Notes: generated from the letters alone by a model not told the origin. A stretch of 64,000 bases of DNA from JBDFMH01 sp047238125 (GCF_047238125.1 NZ_JBDFMH010000001.1:2108001-2172000); one strand, 5' to 3'. Positions 16,566 to 26,456 are shown, counted from the stretch's first letter. Numbers and translations: made by a program.

Positions 16566-16896
16566 GCGGCAGGTCTCCTAAGGAAAAGTCACGCTCTCTT
16601 ACATCGGCCAGCGTATCGCGCCACCCGCATTTCGCATGATGCCGCCGCGCACGAGAGACAATATCATCTTTTTGGGCAAAACCGCGATCCAGCGCAGGAC
16701 GGGCTCGCGCCACCGATGGAGGACTTGCCGGCTGAAAGGTCTGCAAAGCCTGCGGGATCCTTGCATCAACTTCTGTGCGTCCGCCGTGGTGATTTGCCTC
16801 TGCGATTTGGGAACGGGACGCTGGAGCCGATCCGCCCCAATTGGCGAAAAGCATCCCACCTCTTCAGAGCATAACCGGCTACGGACCCTGCAGAAG
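16566..16896. other. Gene-free spacer
   Basis: About 330 bases holding the SDR promoter and ribosome-binding site at the left end and the 3' flank of the cyclase gene at the right end. No gene, RNA, repeat or terminator hairpin is evident. Confidence 0.4.
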
Positions 16897-18645
16897 TCAG
16901 CCCGTCACACGCGTCAGCCGGTGCATTCGGATCGTGCCATAAGCCTTGGCCAACGGCACCCGCCCGACATAGTTGGTGGCGAAACGGGCGACCGGTTCGA
17001 GCGCAAGGATCGCGGCAAAGGGTTGGGTCGCATAGACTTTTCCGACCGGAGTGATCGGCTCGATCCGTGCAGCGCGGGTCACTTCCGTGCCGAAATAGCC
17101 CTGGCGGCCGGTAATCGGATCGGGTGCCACGAAGACCGGCCCATGGTGCACCCCGATCCGCGTGCCGGCGGTATCGGGCAGGCCCAGCCGCTGCGGATCG
17201 AACCCGGCAAGCGCCTCTTGGATCGACAGTGCGATCTCGGCGGCGTGCACGGGCGTATCGACCACCGCGTACAGCGCATCACCCCAGCTGTTACGGAAGC
17301 GGACATGCGGTGCATGGCCATCCAGCACCCGCCCGATGCGACCCATCACCTCTTCCCAGAAGCGCGGCAGCGCCGCTTCTGCCAGCTTTGAGAAGCCGGA
17401 ATAATCCGTGAAGATGATCGACCGGGTCTCACGGGGGATGGCAGGCACATCCATGGTTGCAGCCTGGCCGCGCGCGCGATCGAGCGGGCCGAGCGGGATG
17501 ACATCGACCGCGATACCCAGTCGCTCGGCCAAGGCGATGTCCTGCTGGGTACCGGCAGGGCCGACACCGCTGCTGCCGTCCCACACCGCGATCAAGGCGA
17601 CGCGTGTCTCGAGTGCGCGGGCGCGCAGGCGGGCGAGACCGAACATGTAGGCGGTGCCATGATGATACTGGCCCGGATCGCCGACCGCGCCGGCGGACGT
17701 GGCATGACTGACGCTGGCCGCTCGGCCGATCACCGCATCGAAGCGCGCGCGCCAGCAAGCGCCGCCGGTATCGACCGACTGCAAGACGAAGTCGGTGGTG
17801 GCGAAGGGCAATACGATATTGAGTTCGGCGCCGGCCGCCAACAACGCCTCGGCGATCAGCAGATCGGCGCCGCAAGCGAGCGCGCCATAGGCGATGCTGG
17901 CACCAGCGGACGCGATTGCCGCGTCGATCCGCGCGCGCAGCGCCGCTTCGGCCGGCTGGTTCCCGCCGAACATGTGGCCGCTGTAGACCAGCACCGGCGG
18001 CGGCCGCAGCAAATGCTGCAGCATGTCCGTTACATCGGCGTCGATGGACAGGGCTGGTGCCAGCATCCGAATCTGGCGTGCGGTGGAGGCGCGCGCGCCT
18101 GGATTTGCATCGGGCAGGCGGATCGCGGCGCGGATCAGCCGTGCCGCTTGGGTCGGATCGCCCAGCAGCAGCGCTGCCTCGGCTGCGCTGGCATGTTCGA
18201 AATAATCATTCGGCTGCGCCAGCGCGGAACTGTCTCGCAGCGCTCGCGCCAACGCTTGCGAACGCGGCCGATCGCCAGCGAGCAAGGCGAGGGTGGCGGC
18301 ATTGATCCCCGCGAAATAGCCGCCGAAACGAGCATGAGCCGCCTCATACGCAGCGCATGCTGCCGCGAACGCGGCGGCCCGCTCTGCAGGTGGCGCAGCC
18401 AGTGCGCGGTCCTTGAGCAAACGGCCGCGCAATGCGGCCTGGTCCTCGTCGACCGCCGACTGCCCATCCAGCTGGTCGAGCGCACTGTCGGTATCGCCCA
18501 TCCGGGCCAGAGCCAGAACCATCTGGTAACGTAGCCGCGGGGCCGGGTCGCCTGCCGCGACGGCCTCGGCGGCGATATCGTAGGCCAGCAGCGTATCGCC
18601 CTGCTGTAGCGCGCGCTCGGCCTGCGCGACGGGGTCGTCACTCAT
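16897..18645 (-). CDS. TPR / SLOG-like / class III nucleotide cyclase protein
   Basis: A 582-residue cytosolic protein in three parts. Residues 1–210 are TPR-like helical repeats. Residues 216–385 are a Rossmann-like module beginning VLVYSGHMFGG and containing GALACGADLLIAEALL and LNIVLPF, resembling SLOG/LOG nucleotide-binding folds. Residues 408–560 are a class III adenylate/guanylate cyclase: metal-binding Asp414 (IFTDYSGF) and Asp456 (SWGDAL), then RIGVHHGPV and YFGTEVTRAARIE. The transition-state Asn of the NxxxR motif is Thr523, while Arg527 remains. ATGA overlap with the TIR-domain gene upstream couples the two. The cyclic nucleotide made, if any, cannot be told. An upstream extension of the frame is a shadow of the TIR gene. 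Confidence 0.85.
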   Translation of the reverse strand: MSDDPVAQAERALQQGDTLLAYDIAAEAVAAGDPAPRLRYQMVLALARMGDTDSALDQLDGQSAVDEDQAALRGRLLKDRALAAPPAERAAAFAAACAAYEAAHARFGGYFAGINAATLALLAGDRPRSQALARALRDSSALAQPNDYFEHASAAEAALLLGDPTQAARLIRAAIRLPDANPGARASTARQIRMLAPALSIDADVTDMLQHLLRPPPVLVYSGHMFGGNQPAEAALRARIDAAIASAGASIAYGALACGADLLIAEALLAAGAELNIVLPFATTDFVLQSVDTGGACWRARFDAVIGRAASVSHATSAGAVGDPGQYHHGTAYMFGLARLRARALETRVALIAVWDGSSGVGPAGTQQDIALAERLGIAVDVIPLGPLDRARGQAATMDVPAIPRETRSIIFTDYSGFSKLAEAALPRFWEEVMGRIGRVLDGHAPHVRFRNSWGDALYAVVDTPVHAAEIALSIQEALAGFDPQRLGLPDTAGTRIGVHHGPVFVAPDPITGRQGYFGTEVTRAARIEPITPVGKVYATQPFAAILALEPVARFATNYVGRVPLAKAYGTIRMHRLTRVTG

Positions 18646-20624
18646 CCTTTGGCATCCCGGATCCGGGCGCGGCGTGCGGCGAGATCGACCGCATAGAGCG
18701 ATCCTGCTGGCCAGCGCATCGTAATCGCCGGCATCGCCTTGGCCAACAGGGTGCGCGCCTGGCCGCCACGCCCATCGCGCGCAAGGCAGTCCGCGCGGAT
18801 CGCCAGGTTCCATGCCGGCCGCCAGGGATCGTCGGGATAGGTTTCGGCGACGATCGGCGCGGCCTCGTCGAGCATTCTCAGCCCCCCGGCGATATCACCG
18901 GCCGCGCAGCGCATATCCGCCATATCGGTCAGGATCGGGCCGAGCGTGCGGTGCTTGTGCAGACGAGCGGCGGCGAGCGCCTTTTCGAGCAGCGCGCCTG
19001 CACCGGCATCGTCACTCAACCCGCGCCGCGCCGCCGCCAGGCTGGCGAAGATGAACGCCATGTCGTCATGGGTTTCCGCCTTCTGCGCCAGCGTGATCCG
19101 CGCGGCGCGCGCCAGCAACGCCTCCGCGTCGGCGAAGCGGCGGCGTTCGAGCAGCACCCGGCCGAGATTGTTCAGCGTGATGGCGACGTCGGGATGGTCG
19201 GAGCCGAGCACCTTCTCGTCCACCCGAAGGCTTTGTCGCCAATAGCGTTCCGCAGCCACCCCGTCCTGACGCAAATAGGCGATGTTGCCCAAGCTGTTTA
19301 GATTGTCCGAAACGCTGGGGTCGAGCGGTCCGCCGGTCGCCCTGCGGATTGCCAGCGCGCGGGCCACGATCGGTTCGGCCTCCGCATAACGCCCTGCATA
19401 GAAGGCGTTGAGGCCCAGCGCTTCGAGATCGCGCGCCACATCGGGTGAGCGCCCACCCTTCGCCTTGAGATCACGAGCGAGCGCGGCGCGGATCGTCCGT
19501 GCGGCCGCCGCGTCTTCGCCGAGTGCGGAGAGCGTCTGCCCGAGCCCCACCTGCAACGAAGCGATCATGTCGTCAGTTGCCGGGGCGGCGGCGGCAGCGG
19601 CTGCCAGGCCACGACGATAGGCGTCGGCAGCCGGCTCGTAATCACCCAGCCGGAAGCGGGAATCGCCGAGTGCGCGCCACTGCCGGGCCCGGGTCGCCTC
19701 GCGGCCATGGGGGATGCGAAAGGTCCATGCGATCAACTGATCCGCCTGGCGCAGCAGGCCAAGGCTGCCATAGACCTCGCCCAGCGTCAGCCCGAGCTCG
19801 GCACGCACCGCGGGTTCGTCCTGCAGGCTGGTGCGGATATCTCGAACGCCGCGATCGATCACCTCGCGCGCGGTGATGGTGGCACCGCGGGCCTCGGACG
19901 GATCCGACACCTCGAACATCGACTTGACGAAGCCGACCGTGCGCTCTGCCGTGATCGTGCGTTCGCGCGCGATGTCCCGTTGGCGGACAGCTTCGTTGCG
20001 CGCCAGCAGTGCCGCGATCGCGAGACCCGCCATCATCACGAAGCCGACCGATGCCGCCGCAGCGATTGCCAGCAGCCGCTTTTGCCGCCGCGCCGCTTCC
20101 CGCTGGCGCAACTCGTCGTAGGGAAGCTGGAGCAGGGCGGCGAGCAGCTTGAGCTTGGCCGCAGCGCGGCCGTCGCCCGATTTGCGCAGGTCCGCCGCCA
20201 GCGGCTCCTGGCCGATCTCCTGCAATGCGGGCGGCATGCAGGCGGCGGGCTCATCGGCGGGTGCGAGCGGATCACCCGCGACGATCAGGCAAAGGATGCG
20301 ATCCGCCCGGCCGAGCCGGGCGAAGGTACGGATCTCTTCATTCACCCAGCGCGATCGCGCACCATTGGGCGAGCAGATGACGATCAGCGAGCCCGATACC
20401 GCCAGCGCATCCTGCACCGATTGCGCCAGATTGGAGGATGCGGCCAGCTCCTCACGATCGCGAAACACCGGCGGCAGCCTGGCGGCGATCGGCCCGAACG
20501 GCCCCTCGCGCCCGAGCAGGCGGCGCGGCACGCGATAGCGCTCCAGCGCCTTGTGCAGCCATCGGGCCCAGGCGACGTCGCGATGATTGTAACTGATGAA
20601 GGCACTGTATCGAATGTCGCTCAC
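18642..20624 (-). CDS. Membrane TIR-domain / TPR protein
   Basis: A 660-residue protein (GTG start; a TTG 27 bases upstream is the alternative, and neither has a strong ribosome-binding site). Residues 5–125 are a TIR_2-type domain: YSAFISYNHRD, PVFRDREEL and VICSPNGARSRWVNEEI, whose WxxxE Glu is the position of the NADase catalytic residue. A transmembrane helix follows (about 185–207, LLAIAAAASVGFVMMAGLA), then a C-terminal array of tetratricopeptide repeats including DNLNSLGNIAYLRQD and TLNNLGRVLLERRR. The repeats would lie on the opposite side of the membrane from TIR. It forms an operon with the cyclase gene through an ATGA overlap and is divergent from the RTX gene with only ~60 bases between starts. 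Confidence 0.87.
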   Translation of the reverse strand: MSDIRYSAFISYNHRDVAWARWLHKALERYRVPRRLLGREGPFGPIAARLPPVFRDREELAASSNLAQSVQDALAVSGSLIVICSPNGARSRWVNEEIRTFARLGRADRILCLIVAGDPLAPADEPAACMPPALQEIGQEPLAADLRKSGDGRAAAKLKLLAALLQLPYDELRQREAARRQKRLLAIAAAASVGFVMMAGLAIAALLARNEAVRQRDIARERTITAERTVGFVKSMFEVSDPSEARGATITAREVIDRGVRDIRTSLQDEPAVRAELGLTLGEVYGSLGLLRQADQLIAWTFRIPHGREATRARQWRALGDSRFRLGDYEPAADAYRRGLAAAAAAAPATDDMIASLQVGLGQTLSALGEDAAAARTIRAALARDLKAKGGRSPDVARDLEALGLNAFYAGRYAEAEPIVARALAIRRATGGPLDPSVSDNLNSLGNIAYLRQDGVAAERYWRQSLRVDEKVLGSDHPDVAITLNNLGRVLLERRRFADAEALLARAARITLAQKAETHDDMAFIFASLAAARRGLSDDAGAGALLEKALAAARLHKHRTLGPILTDMADMRCAAGDIAGGLRMLDEAAPIVAETYPDDPWRPAWNLAIRADCLARDGRGGQARTLLAKAMPAITMRWPAGSLYAVDLAARRARIRDAKG

Positions 20625-20685
20625 CTGCCTATCTACGGATGGCTTTGCCAAGTAAGCAAGTCGCGCTATTTGCCGTTTGGGGCGA

Positions 20686-23600
20686 ATGACTTGGGCGGGG
20701 CAAGAGATGGCAAGGACAAGGCGGGCGGCAGTCGATCAGGGCGGCAGCTTCGATATCACCGGGGAGATCTGGGAGAATCGCAGCAATCTGAGCATCGGCG
20801 GATTTGATGCTGCCGCCCGACGGACCATCACCCTGCCCTTTGCGATCGATCTGGGCGGCAGCGCGCCCGTCACCACCGTCACGATCTGGGCGCTTGGTTT
20901 CGTTTCGCTCGGCGACGCGACGGCGGAGCAGATCGACTGGCTGTACAATGGCGGCACCGCAGAGGGTTTCCCCGGCAACGTCTTCGTCCTCGCGCGCGAT
21001 AGTTTCTTCTACGATTTCAACATCGGCCACGGCATCATCGATTTCGATCCCGACTTCAGCGACGGCACCCCCTGGTCGATCGCGGATTCGGAAGAGATTT
21101 TCTTCATCGATTTCGGCTTCGAGAGCGGCCAGCTGATCCTGACCCGCGACAGCTTCAGCATCGTCGATACGTTCGGCACCGGCAGCTACCGGATCGGCAA
21201 CAGCCAGGGTTCCGACGAAAGCGGCACATTTCCCGACAGCATCGACTTCGCGGGCCTGCTCAACTTCGCAGGGTCGGCGGGCGCCGACGCGCTCGTCGGA
21301 TCAGCCGGCGACGATCTGATCGCCGGCGGTGGCGGCAGCGATGTGCTGACAGGCGGGCTCGGCCGTGATGTCTTCCGCATCACGGCGCTCGGCGATTCAA
21401 CCACCGCCGCTCCCGATCTCATCACCGATTTCCAGACCGGGGTCGATACGCTCGATGTCCGCAATGTCGTCGCCACGTCGATCTCGATCGCGACCGTTTC
21501 TGGCGAATGGCGCGTCACCATCGGTACTGCGACGGGATCGCTGCTGATCCGCTCGAGCCAGGCGATCGCCGAGACGGACATCCGGGTATCGCGCGCCATC
21601 ACCGGCGGCACTGCCGCCGATGTGCTGACCGGCGGCGCGGGCGACGACATCATCCGCGGCGCGGGGGGCACGGATACGCTCACGGGGGGGCTCGGCGCCG
21701 ATCTGTTCGTTTATGCCGCGGCGAGCGACAGCGTATCCGGCGCCGCGGATCGGATCACCGATTTCGTCAGCGGCGTCGATCGCATCGATCTGACCGCAAT
21801 CGCAGTCACTGCGTTTGCGCTCACGCCAGGATCGGGCGGGACCCAGTTGAGCATCACTACCGGTGCCGGTGCGATGACGATCCTATCCGCAAGCCCGCTG
21901 CTCGCGACCGACCTGCTGCTCGGGCGCAGCTTGGCGCTAACCGGCGGCGCGAGCGACGACGCACTGCTCGGCGCGGAGCGCGGTGATACGCTGACAGGCG
22001 CTGGCGGCAACGACCAGATCGCCGGCAATGGCGGAGACGACATACTGTCCGGCGGGATCGGCACCGACACGGTTCGTGGCGGAGCGGGGATCGACCGGAT
22101 CGATGGCGGCGCAGACGGCGACACCCTGTTCGGCGACGATGGCGACGACATCATCCAGGGCGGGTCCGGCAACGACATCATCGACGGCGGAAAGGGCAGC
22201 GACCAGATCGACGGTGGCGCCGATACCGACATCATCTCCGGCCGCGGCGGTACCGATTTCATCCAGGGCGGCGACGGCGCGGACCTGATCTTCGGCGGGT
22301 ACAACCCGACCGGCAACGCGGCCTCGTCGGTGGACGCAATCGAGCTGTACGCACAGGCGCAGGACGATATCGACGACGATATCCTGCGGGGTGATGCAGG
22401 CGATGACGAGATCTACGGCCAGTTCGGAGATGATCAACTTTACGGCGGTGCCGACAATGACATCCTGTCGGGCGGTTCGGGCGACGACTATCTGAACGGC
22501 CAGGAAGGCGACGACACGCTGATCGGCGGATCCGGCGCCGACGTGATGGAGGGCGGCAACGGCAACGACCGGTTCATTATCGATTTTGGCGACTATGCGG
22601 ATGGCGGCGATGGCTACGACGTCGCTACGATCGGCTTCGAGCGCTATCCGGACGAGATCGGGACCGGGGCGACGCTCGAGCAATCAATCGAATTCTACAT
22701 CGCGCTCTACAATATCGAGCTCGTGCGGATCATCGGCAGTCGGTTGGAGGATTCGCTGATCGGATCGGCCCTCGCCGATGAAATCCGCGGCGGCGAAGGG
22801 TTCGATGTCCTCAATGGGGCCGGCGGTGACGATCTGCTGATCGGCGGCGCGGGCGATGACGAGCTGCAGGGCGGCGCGGGCAACGACCAACTCTATGCCG
22901 ACGATCCCGACAACTCGAACGAATATGGCTTTTACAATCTGCTGAGAGGCGGTGAGGGCGACGATATCCTCAATCCCGGCCAGTATGAAGCCCTCGTCTA
23001 CGGAGATGACGGCAATGATCTGCTCGTCGTCACCGCCAACGGCAACTATGACGGTGGCAACGGCGAGGATCGCGCATTCGTCGATCTGCGCAACTTCTTC
23101 GGCGTCGAATTCATCGCCTATGATGGTAACTATACGTCCAACGCCTTCAGTGTGAATTTCGTGTCTGTCGAAGCGGTGACGATAATCGACAGCTATGGAG
23201 ACGACGTCCTGGTCGGCGGCAGCGGGGCGGACGATATCATCGCCAGCGGTGGCAACGACTTGCTGGACGGAGGGGGCGGGATCGATCGCATCCGGCTGAG
23301 CTTCGACTTCGAGAACGGCGTCACCTTCGCGCTTGCAAGTTCGGTCAGCGTGCAGACCTATTCCGGCACCCAGCAGCTGGAGAATTTCGAGGTCGCCACG
23401 ATCCGCGGCAGTCTCGGCGACGATCGTCTGACGGGCGGGATCGGCAACGACGATTTCAACGGCAGCAACGGCGCGGATATATTGGACGGCGGCGCGGGCG
23501 ACGATCGCCTGGTCGGCGAAGCCGGTGACGATCTCTATTTTGTCGATTCGGCCGGCGACGTCGTGATCGAGGGCGATGGTCTGGGCAGTGACGAGATCCG

Positions 23601-26307
23601 CACCGCACTTGCCAGCTACACCCTCCCCAACTTTGTCGAATCGTTGCGCTACACCGGCACTGCCAGCTTCACCGGCACCGGTACCGACCGGGCCGACCGC
23701 ATTTTTGGCGGCGCGCAGGCCGATATACTGAGCGGGCTGGACGGCAACGATCGGCTGGACGGCGGCGGCGGCGCGGATCGGTTGGTGGGCGGTGCGGGCA
23801 ACGACGTATATCTGGTCGACGATAGCGGCGACGTCGTCGTTGAAGCTGCCGGCGGCGGCGCGGACGAAGTCCGCACGACGCTCACCAGTTATACATTGCC
23901 CACCGAAGTCGACCGGCTGGTCTATCTCGGTACGGACAATTTCACGGGCATCGGCAACGGCCTTGCCAACAGCATTACCGGCGGCATCGGCAATGATCTG
24001 CTTCAGGGTGGCGACGGTGCCGATACGCTGACCGGCGGACGCGGCAACGATACCCTGCGCGGCAACAGCGGCGCGGACCTGCTGATCGGCGGCGAAGGTG
24101 ACGACAGTTACGTCGTCGATGCTGGCGACACCATCACCGAGCTCGCCGGCGAGGGCACCGACACGGTTACCGCCGGGCTCGACTGGACGTTGACGGACGA
24201 TGTGGAGAACCTGATCCTGTCCGGCACCGGGGCGATCAACGGCACCGGCAACGCGCTGGCCAACACGCTGAGCGGCACGCTGGCCGCCAATCGGCTCGAC
24301 GGCGGCGGCGGGGATGACGTGCTGAACGGCCGGCTGGGTGACGACACGCTGATCGGCGGCGCCGGCCGCGACACCCTCGATGGCGGCGACGGCATCGATG
24401 CGATGGCCGGCGGCGCGGACGACGACATCTACATTGTCGACAATGCCGGCGACACAGTGACCGAACTCAGCGGCGGCGGCATCGACACCGTTCGAACCAG
24501 CCTCGCCATCTTCACGCTCGGCAGCTTCGTCGAGCAACTCAGCTACACCGGGAGCGGCACCTTCAGCGGTACCGGCAATGCGCTCGACAATCGCATCACC
24601 GGCGGCCAGGGCGACGACCTGCTGGCCGGAGGAGACGGGGCGGACACGCTGATCGGCGGCGGCGGCAACGATACGCTGCGCGGCAATCTCGGCGTCGATA
24701 CGCTGATCGGCAACGGCGGTAACGACACCTATGTCATCGACGCCGGCGATATTGTTATCGAGGCGCTCAACGAAGGCTTCGACAGCGTATCGACCAGCTT
24801 CAGCTACATGTTGACCGCCAATGTCGAGCGGCTGCTGCTGCAGGGCACCGCTGCGATCGACGGCATCGGCAACGCCGTTGCCAACACGATCATCGGCAAC
24901 GCGGCTACCAACCGGATCGACGGCGCGGACGGGGCCGACCTGCTTTACGGGCGCGGGGGGAACGATATTCTGGTTGGCGGAGCCGGTGACGATCTGCTCG
25001 ATGGCGAAAGCGGTGCCGATGCGATGAACGGCGGCAGCGGCAACGATCTCTATTATGTCGACGACGCCGGCGACACGCTCGTCGAAGCAGCCGGCGGCGG
25101 CATCGATCGCGTCGTCGCATCGGTCAACATCATACTCGCCGCGGAGGTGGAGAATGTGCAGCTCGCCGGCACCGCGCTGAACGCCACCGGCAACGGCAGC
25201 GCGAACGCCATTTCCGGCACCGACGGTGCCAACCAGCTGATGGGCCTAGCCGGTGATGATACGCTCACCGGTTTCGGCGGGGACGACATGCTCGACGGCG
25301 GCACCGGGGCGGATCGGATGCAGGGCGGGCTCGGCAACGATGTCTACATCGTCGACAATGCCGGCGATCGTACGCTCGAAACCGACGGGGGTGGCATTGA
25401 CGAGGTCCGGACCACGCTTTCGCTTCACCAGCTCGCTGCCGCGGTCGAGTATCTCGTCTTCACCGGGAGCGCTAACTTCGCCGGCAATGGCAATAGCGGC
25501 AATAACCGCATCACTGGCGGCGCTGGCAACGATCAACTGGCCGGACTGGCAGGCGCGGACATATTGATCGGCAATGACGGTAATGACCTGCTGGGTGGCG
25601 GCGCGGGTGTCGATCGGATGGAAGGCGGCTCCGGCAACGACACCTATCTCGTCGACGATGTCGGCGACGTCGTCGTCGAGCTCGCTGGCAGCGGCAATGA
25701 TGCTGTCTCCGCGTCGGTCAGCTACACGCTGGCAGCGGAGGTCGAGCGGCTCGGCCTGTCCGGCACGCTCGCCATCGACGGCACCGGCAACCAACTCGCC
25801 AACCTGATCGAAGGCAATGGCGCGGCGAACCGGATCGATGGCGCCGGCGGGGACGACACGATCTTCGGCATGGCGGGTAACGATACGCTGGCCGGTGGAT
25901 CTGGCGCCGATTTCCTGCGCGGCAACGAAGGCGACGATAGGCTGTCGGGCGATGCCGGCATCGATCTGCTGCAGGGTGGTGCCGGCGCAGACCGGTTCCT
26001 GTTCAGGCCGGGCGATACCGGTACGACCGCCGCGACCGCGGACCAGATCCTCGACTTCAGCCACGCCGATGGCGATCGCATAGACCTGTCGGCGGTCGAC
26101 GCAGTCAGCGGCGTCGCCAACGATCAGGCGTTTGCCTTCGTCGGGACGCAGGCCTTTTCCGGCACGGCCGGCGAGCTTCGCGTCGAAGGCAGCGGCACCT
26201 CGATCCAGCTCTGGGGCGACGTCAATGGCGATCGAGTTGCGGATATCGTCGTGCTGGTCGGCGTGGCCGGCGGCGTCGCGCTCGTCGCGGCGGACATCGT
26301 GTTGTGA
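20686..26307 (+). CDS. Giant RTX calcium-binding repeat protein
   Basis: A 1,873-residue acidic protein without a Sec signal. Residues ~15–190 form an N-terminal beta-domain of uncertain family (TLPFAIDLGG, TIWALGFVSLGDA, loosely nidogen-like). After that come dozens of GGxGxDxLx nonapeptides that form Ca2+ beta-rolls. Two early subdomains carry the LITDFQTGVDTLD pattern. Eight ~100-residue units then alternate a YxVD–GDxVxE beta-sheet block with beta-roll repeats. The C-terminus (QILDFSHADGDRIDLSAVDA … AADIVL) is a serralysin-type type I secretion signal. No HlyB/HlyD exporter is in the window. Adhesin, S-layer-like or biofilm matrix protein are all possible. Starts at 20707 or 20677 are alternatives. 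Confidence 0.85.
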   Translation: MTWAGQEMARTRRAAVDQGGSFDITGEIWENRSNLSIGGFDAAARRTITLPFAIDLGGSAPVTTVTIWALGFVSLGDATAEQIDWLYNGGTAEGFPGNVFVLARDSFFYDFNIGHGIIDFDPDFSDGTPWSIADSEEIFFIDFGFESGQLILTRDSFSIVDTFGTGSYRIGNSQGSDESGTFPDSIDFAGLLNFAGSAGADALVGSAGDDLIAGGGGSDVLTGGLGRDVFRITALGDSTTAAPDLITDFQTGVDTLDVRNVVATSISIATVSGEWRVTIGTATGSLLIRSSQAIAETDIRVSRAITGGTAADVLTGGAGDDIIRGAGGTDTLTGGLGADLFVYAAASDSVSGAADRITDFVSGVDRIDLTAIAVTAFALTPGSGGTQLSITTGAGAMTILSASPLLATDLLLGRSLALTGGASDDALLGAERGDTLTGAGGNDQIAGNGGDDILSGGIGTDTVRGGAGIDRIDGGADGDTLFGDDGDDIIQGGSGNDIIDGGKGSDQIDGGADTDIISGRGGTDFIQGGDGADLIFGGYNPTGNAASSVDAIELYAQAQDDIDDDILRGDAGDDEIYGQFGDDQLYGGADNDILSGGSGDDYLNGQEGDDTLIGGSGADVMEGGNGNDRFIIDFGDYADGGDGYDVATIGFERYPDEIGTGATLEQSIEFYIALYNIELVRIIGSRLEDSLIGSALADEIRGGEGFDVLNGAGGDDLLIGGAGDDELQGGAGNDQLYADDPDNSNEYGFYNLLRGGEGDDILNPGQYEALVYGDDGNDLLVVTANGNYDGGNGEDRAFVDLRNFFGVEFIAYDGNYTSNAFSVNFVSVEAVTIIDSYGDDVLVGGSGADDIIASGGNDLLDGGGGIDRIRLSFDFENGVTFALASSVSVQTYSGTQQLENFEVATIRGSLGDDRLTGGIGNDDFNGSNGADILDGGAGDDRLVGEAGDDLYFVDSAGDVVIEGDGLGSDEIRTALASYTLPNFVESLRYTGTASFTGTGTDRADRIFGGAQADILSGLDGNDRLDGGGGADRLVGGAGNDVYLVDDSGDVVVEAAGGGADEVRTTLTSYTLPTEVDRLVYLGTDNFTGIGNGLANSITGGIGNDLLQGGDGADTLTGGRGNDTLRGNSGADLLIGGEGDDSYVVDAGDTITELAGEGTDTVTAGLDWTLTDDVENLILSGTGAINGTGNALANTLSGTLAANRLDGGGGDDVLNGRLGDDTLIGGAGRDTLDGGDGIDAMAGGADDDIYIVDNAGDTVTELSGGGIDTVRTSLAIFTLGSFVEQLSYTGSGTFSGTGNALDNRITGGQGDDLLAGGDGADTLIGGGGNDTLRGNLGVDTLIGNGGNDTYVIDAGDIVIEALNEGFDSVSTSFSYMLTANVERLLLQGTAAIDGIGNAVANTIIGNAATNRIDGADGADLLYGRGGNDILVGGAGDDLLDGESGADAMNGGSGNDLYYVDDAGDTLVEAAGGGIDRVVASVNIILAAEVENVQLAGTALNATGNGSANAISGTDGANQLMGLAGDDTLTGFGGDDMLDGGTGADRMQGGLGNDVYIVDNAGDRTLETDGGGIDEVRTTLSLHQLAAAVEYLVFTGSANFAGNGNSGNNRITGGAGNDQLAGLAGADILIGNDGNDLLGGGAGVDRMEGGSGNDTYLVDDVGDVVVELAGSGNDAVSASVSYTLAAEVERLGLSGTLAIDGTGNQLANLIEGNGAANRIDGAGGDDTIFGMAGNDTLAGGSGADFLRGNEGDDRLSGDAGIDLLQGGAGADRFLFRPGDTGTTAATADQILDFSHADGDRIDLSAVDAVSGVANDQAFAFVGTQAFSGTAGELRVEGSGTSIQLWGDVNGDRVADIVVLVGVAGGVALVAADIVL
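23527..25800 (+). repeat. Eight tandem ~300-bp coding repeats in the RTX gene
   Basis: The block encoding (D/N)D-x-Y-x-(V/I)D-x-GD starts at about 23527, 23801, 24100, 24419, 24721, 25042, 25336 and 25636, spacings of 274–321 bases. Protein identity between units is moderate and DNA identity lower, so they are diverged rather than freshly duplicated. Confidence 0.8.
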
Positions 26308-26456
26308 GTTGGGGGCAGTACGCCTGCCTTCGAACGCGAACGAGGGCAGCGTCGGGGCGCTTAGACCTGACGACACCAAGAACGACTTTGCGGCTTTTTT
26401 GACGGCAACCGCAGGGGCGCCTAACGTGGCAAGCAGTTGATCGGAGGAACGATCGC

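Noticed and set aside
16897..20624. Classical Pycsar or CBASS assignment
   Set aside because: The TIR protein has no cyclic-nucleotide-binding domain and the cyclase is class III with TPR and SLOG-like parts, so neither named system fits.
22684..24537. 617-residue frame antisense to the RTX gene
   Set aside because: It is forced open by the GGxGxD codon pattern on the other strand; no start site or domain.
23527..25800. CRISPR-like periodicity
   Set aside because: The ~300-bp period encodes protein repeats inside one long frame; spacers and repeats are not of CRISPR size.
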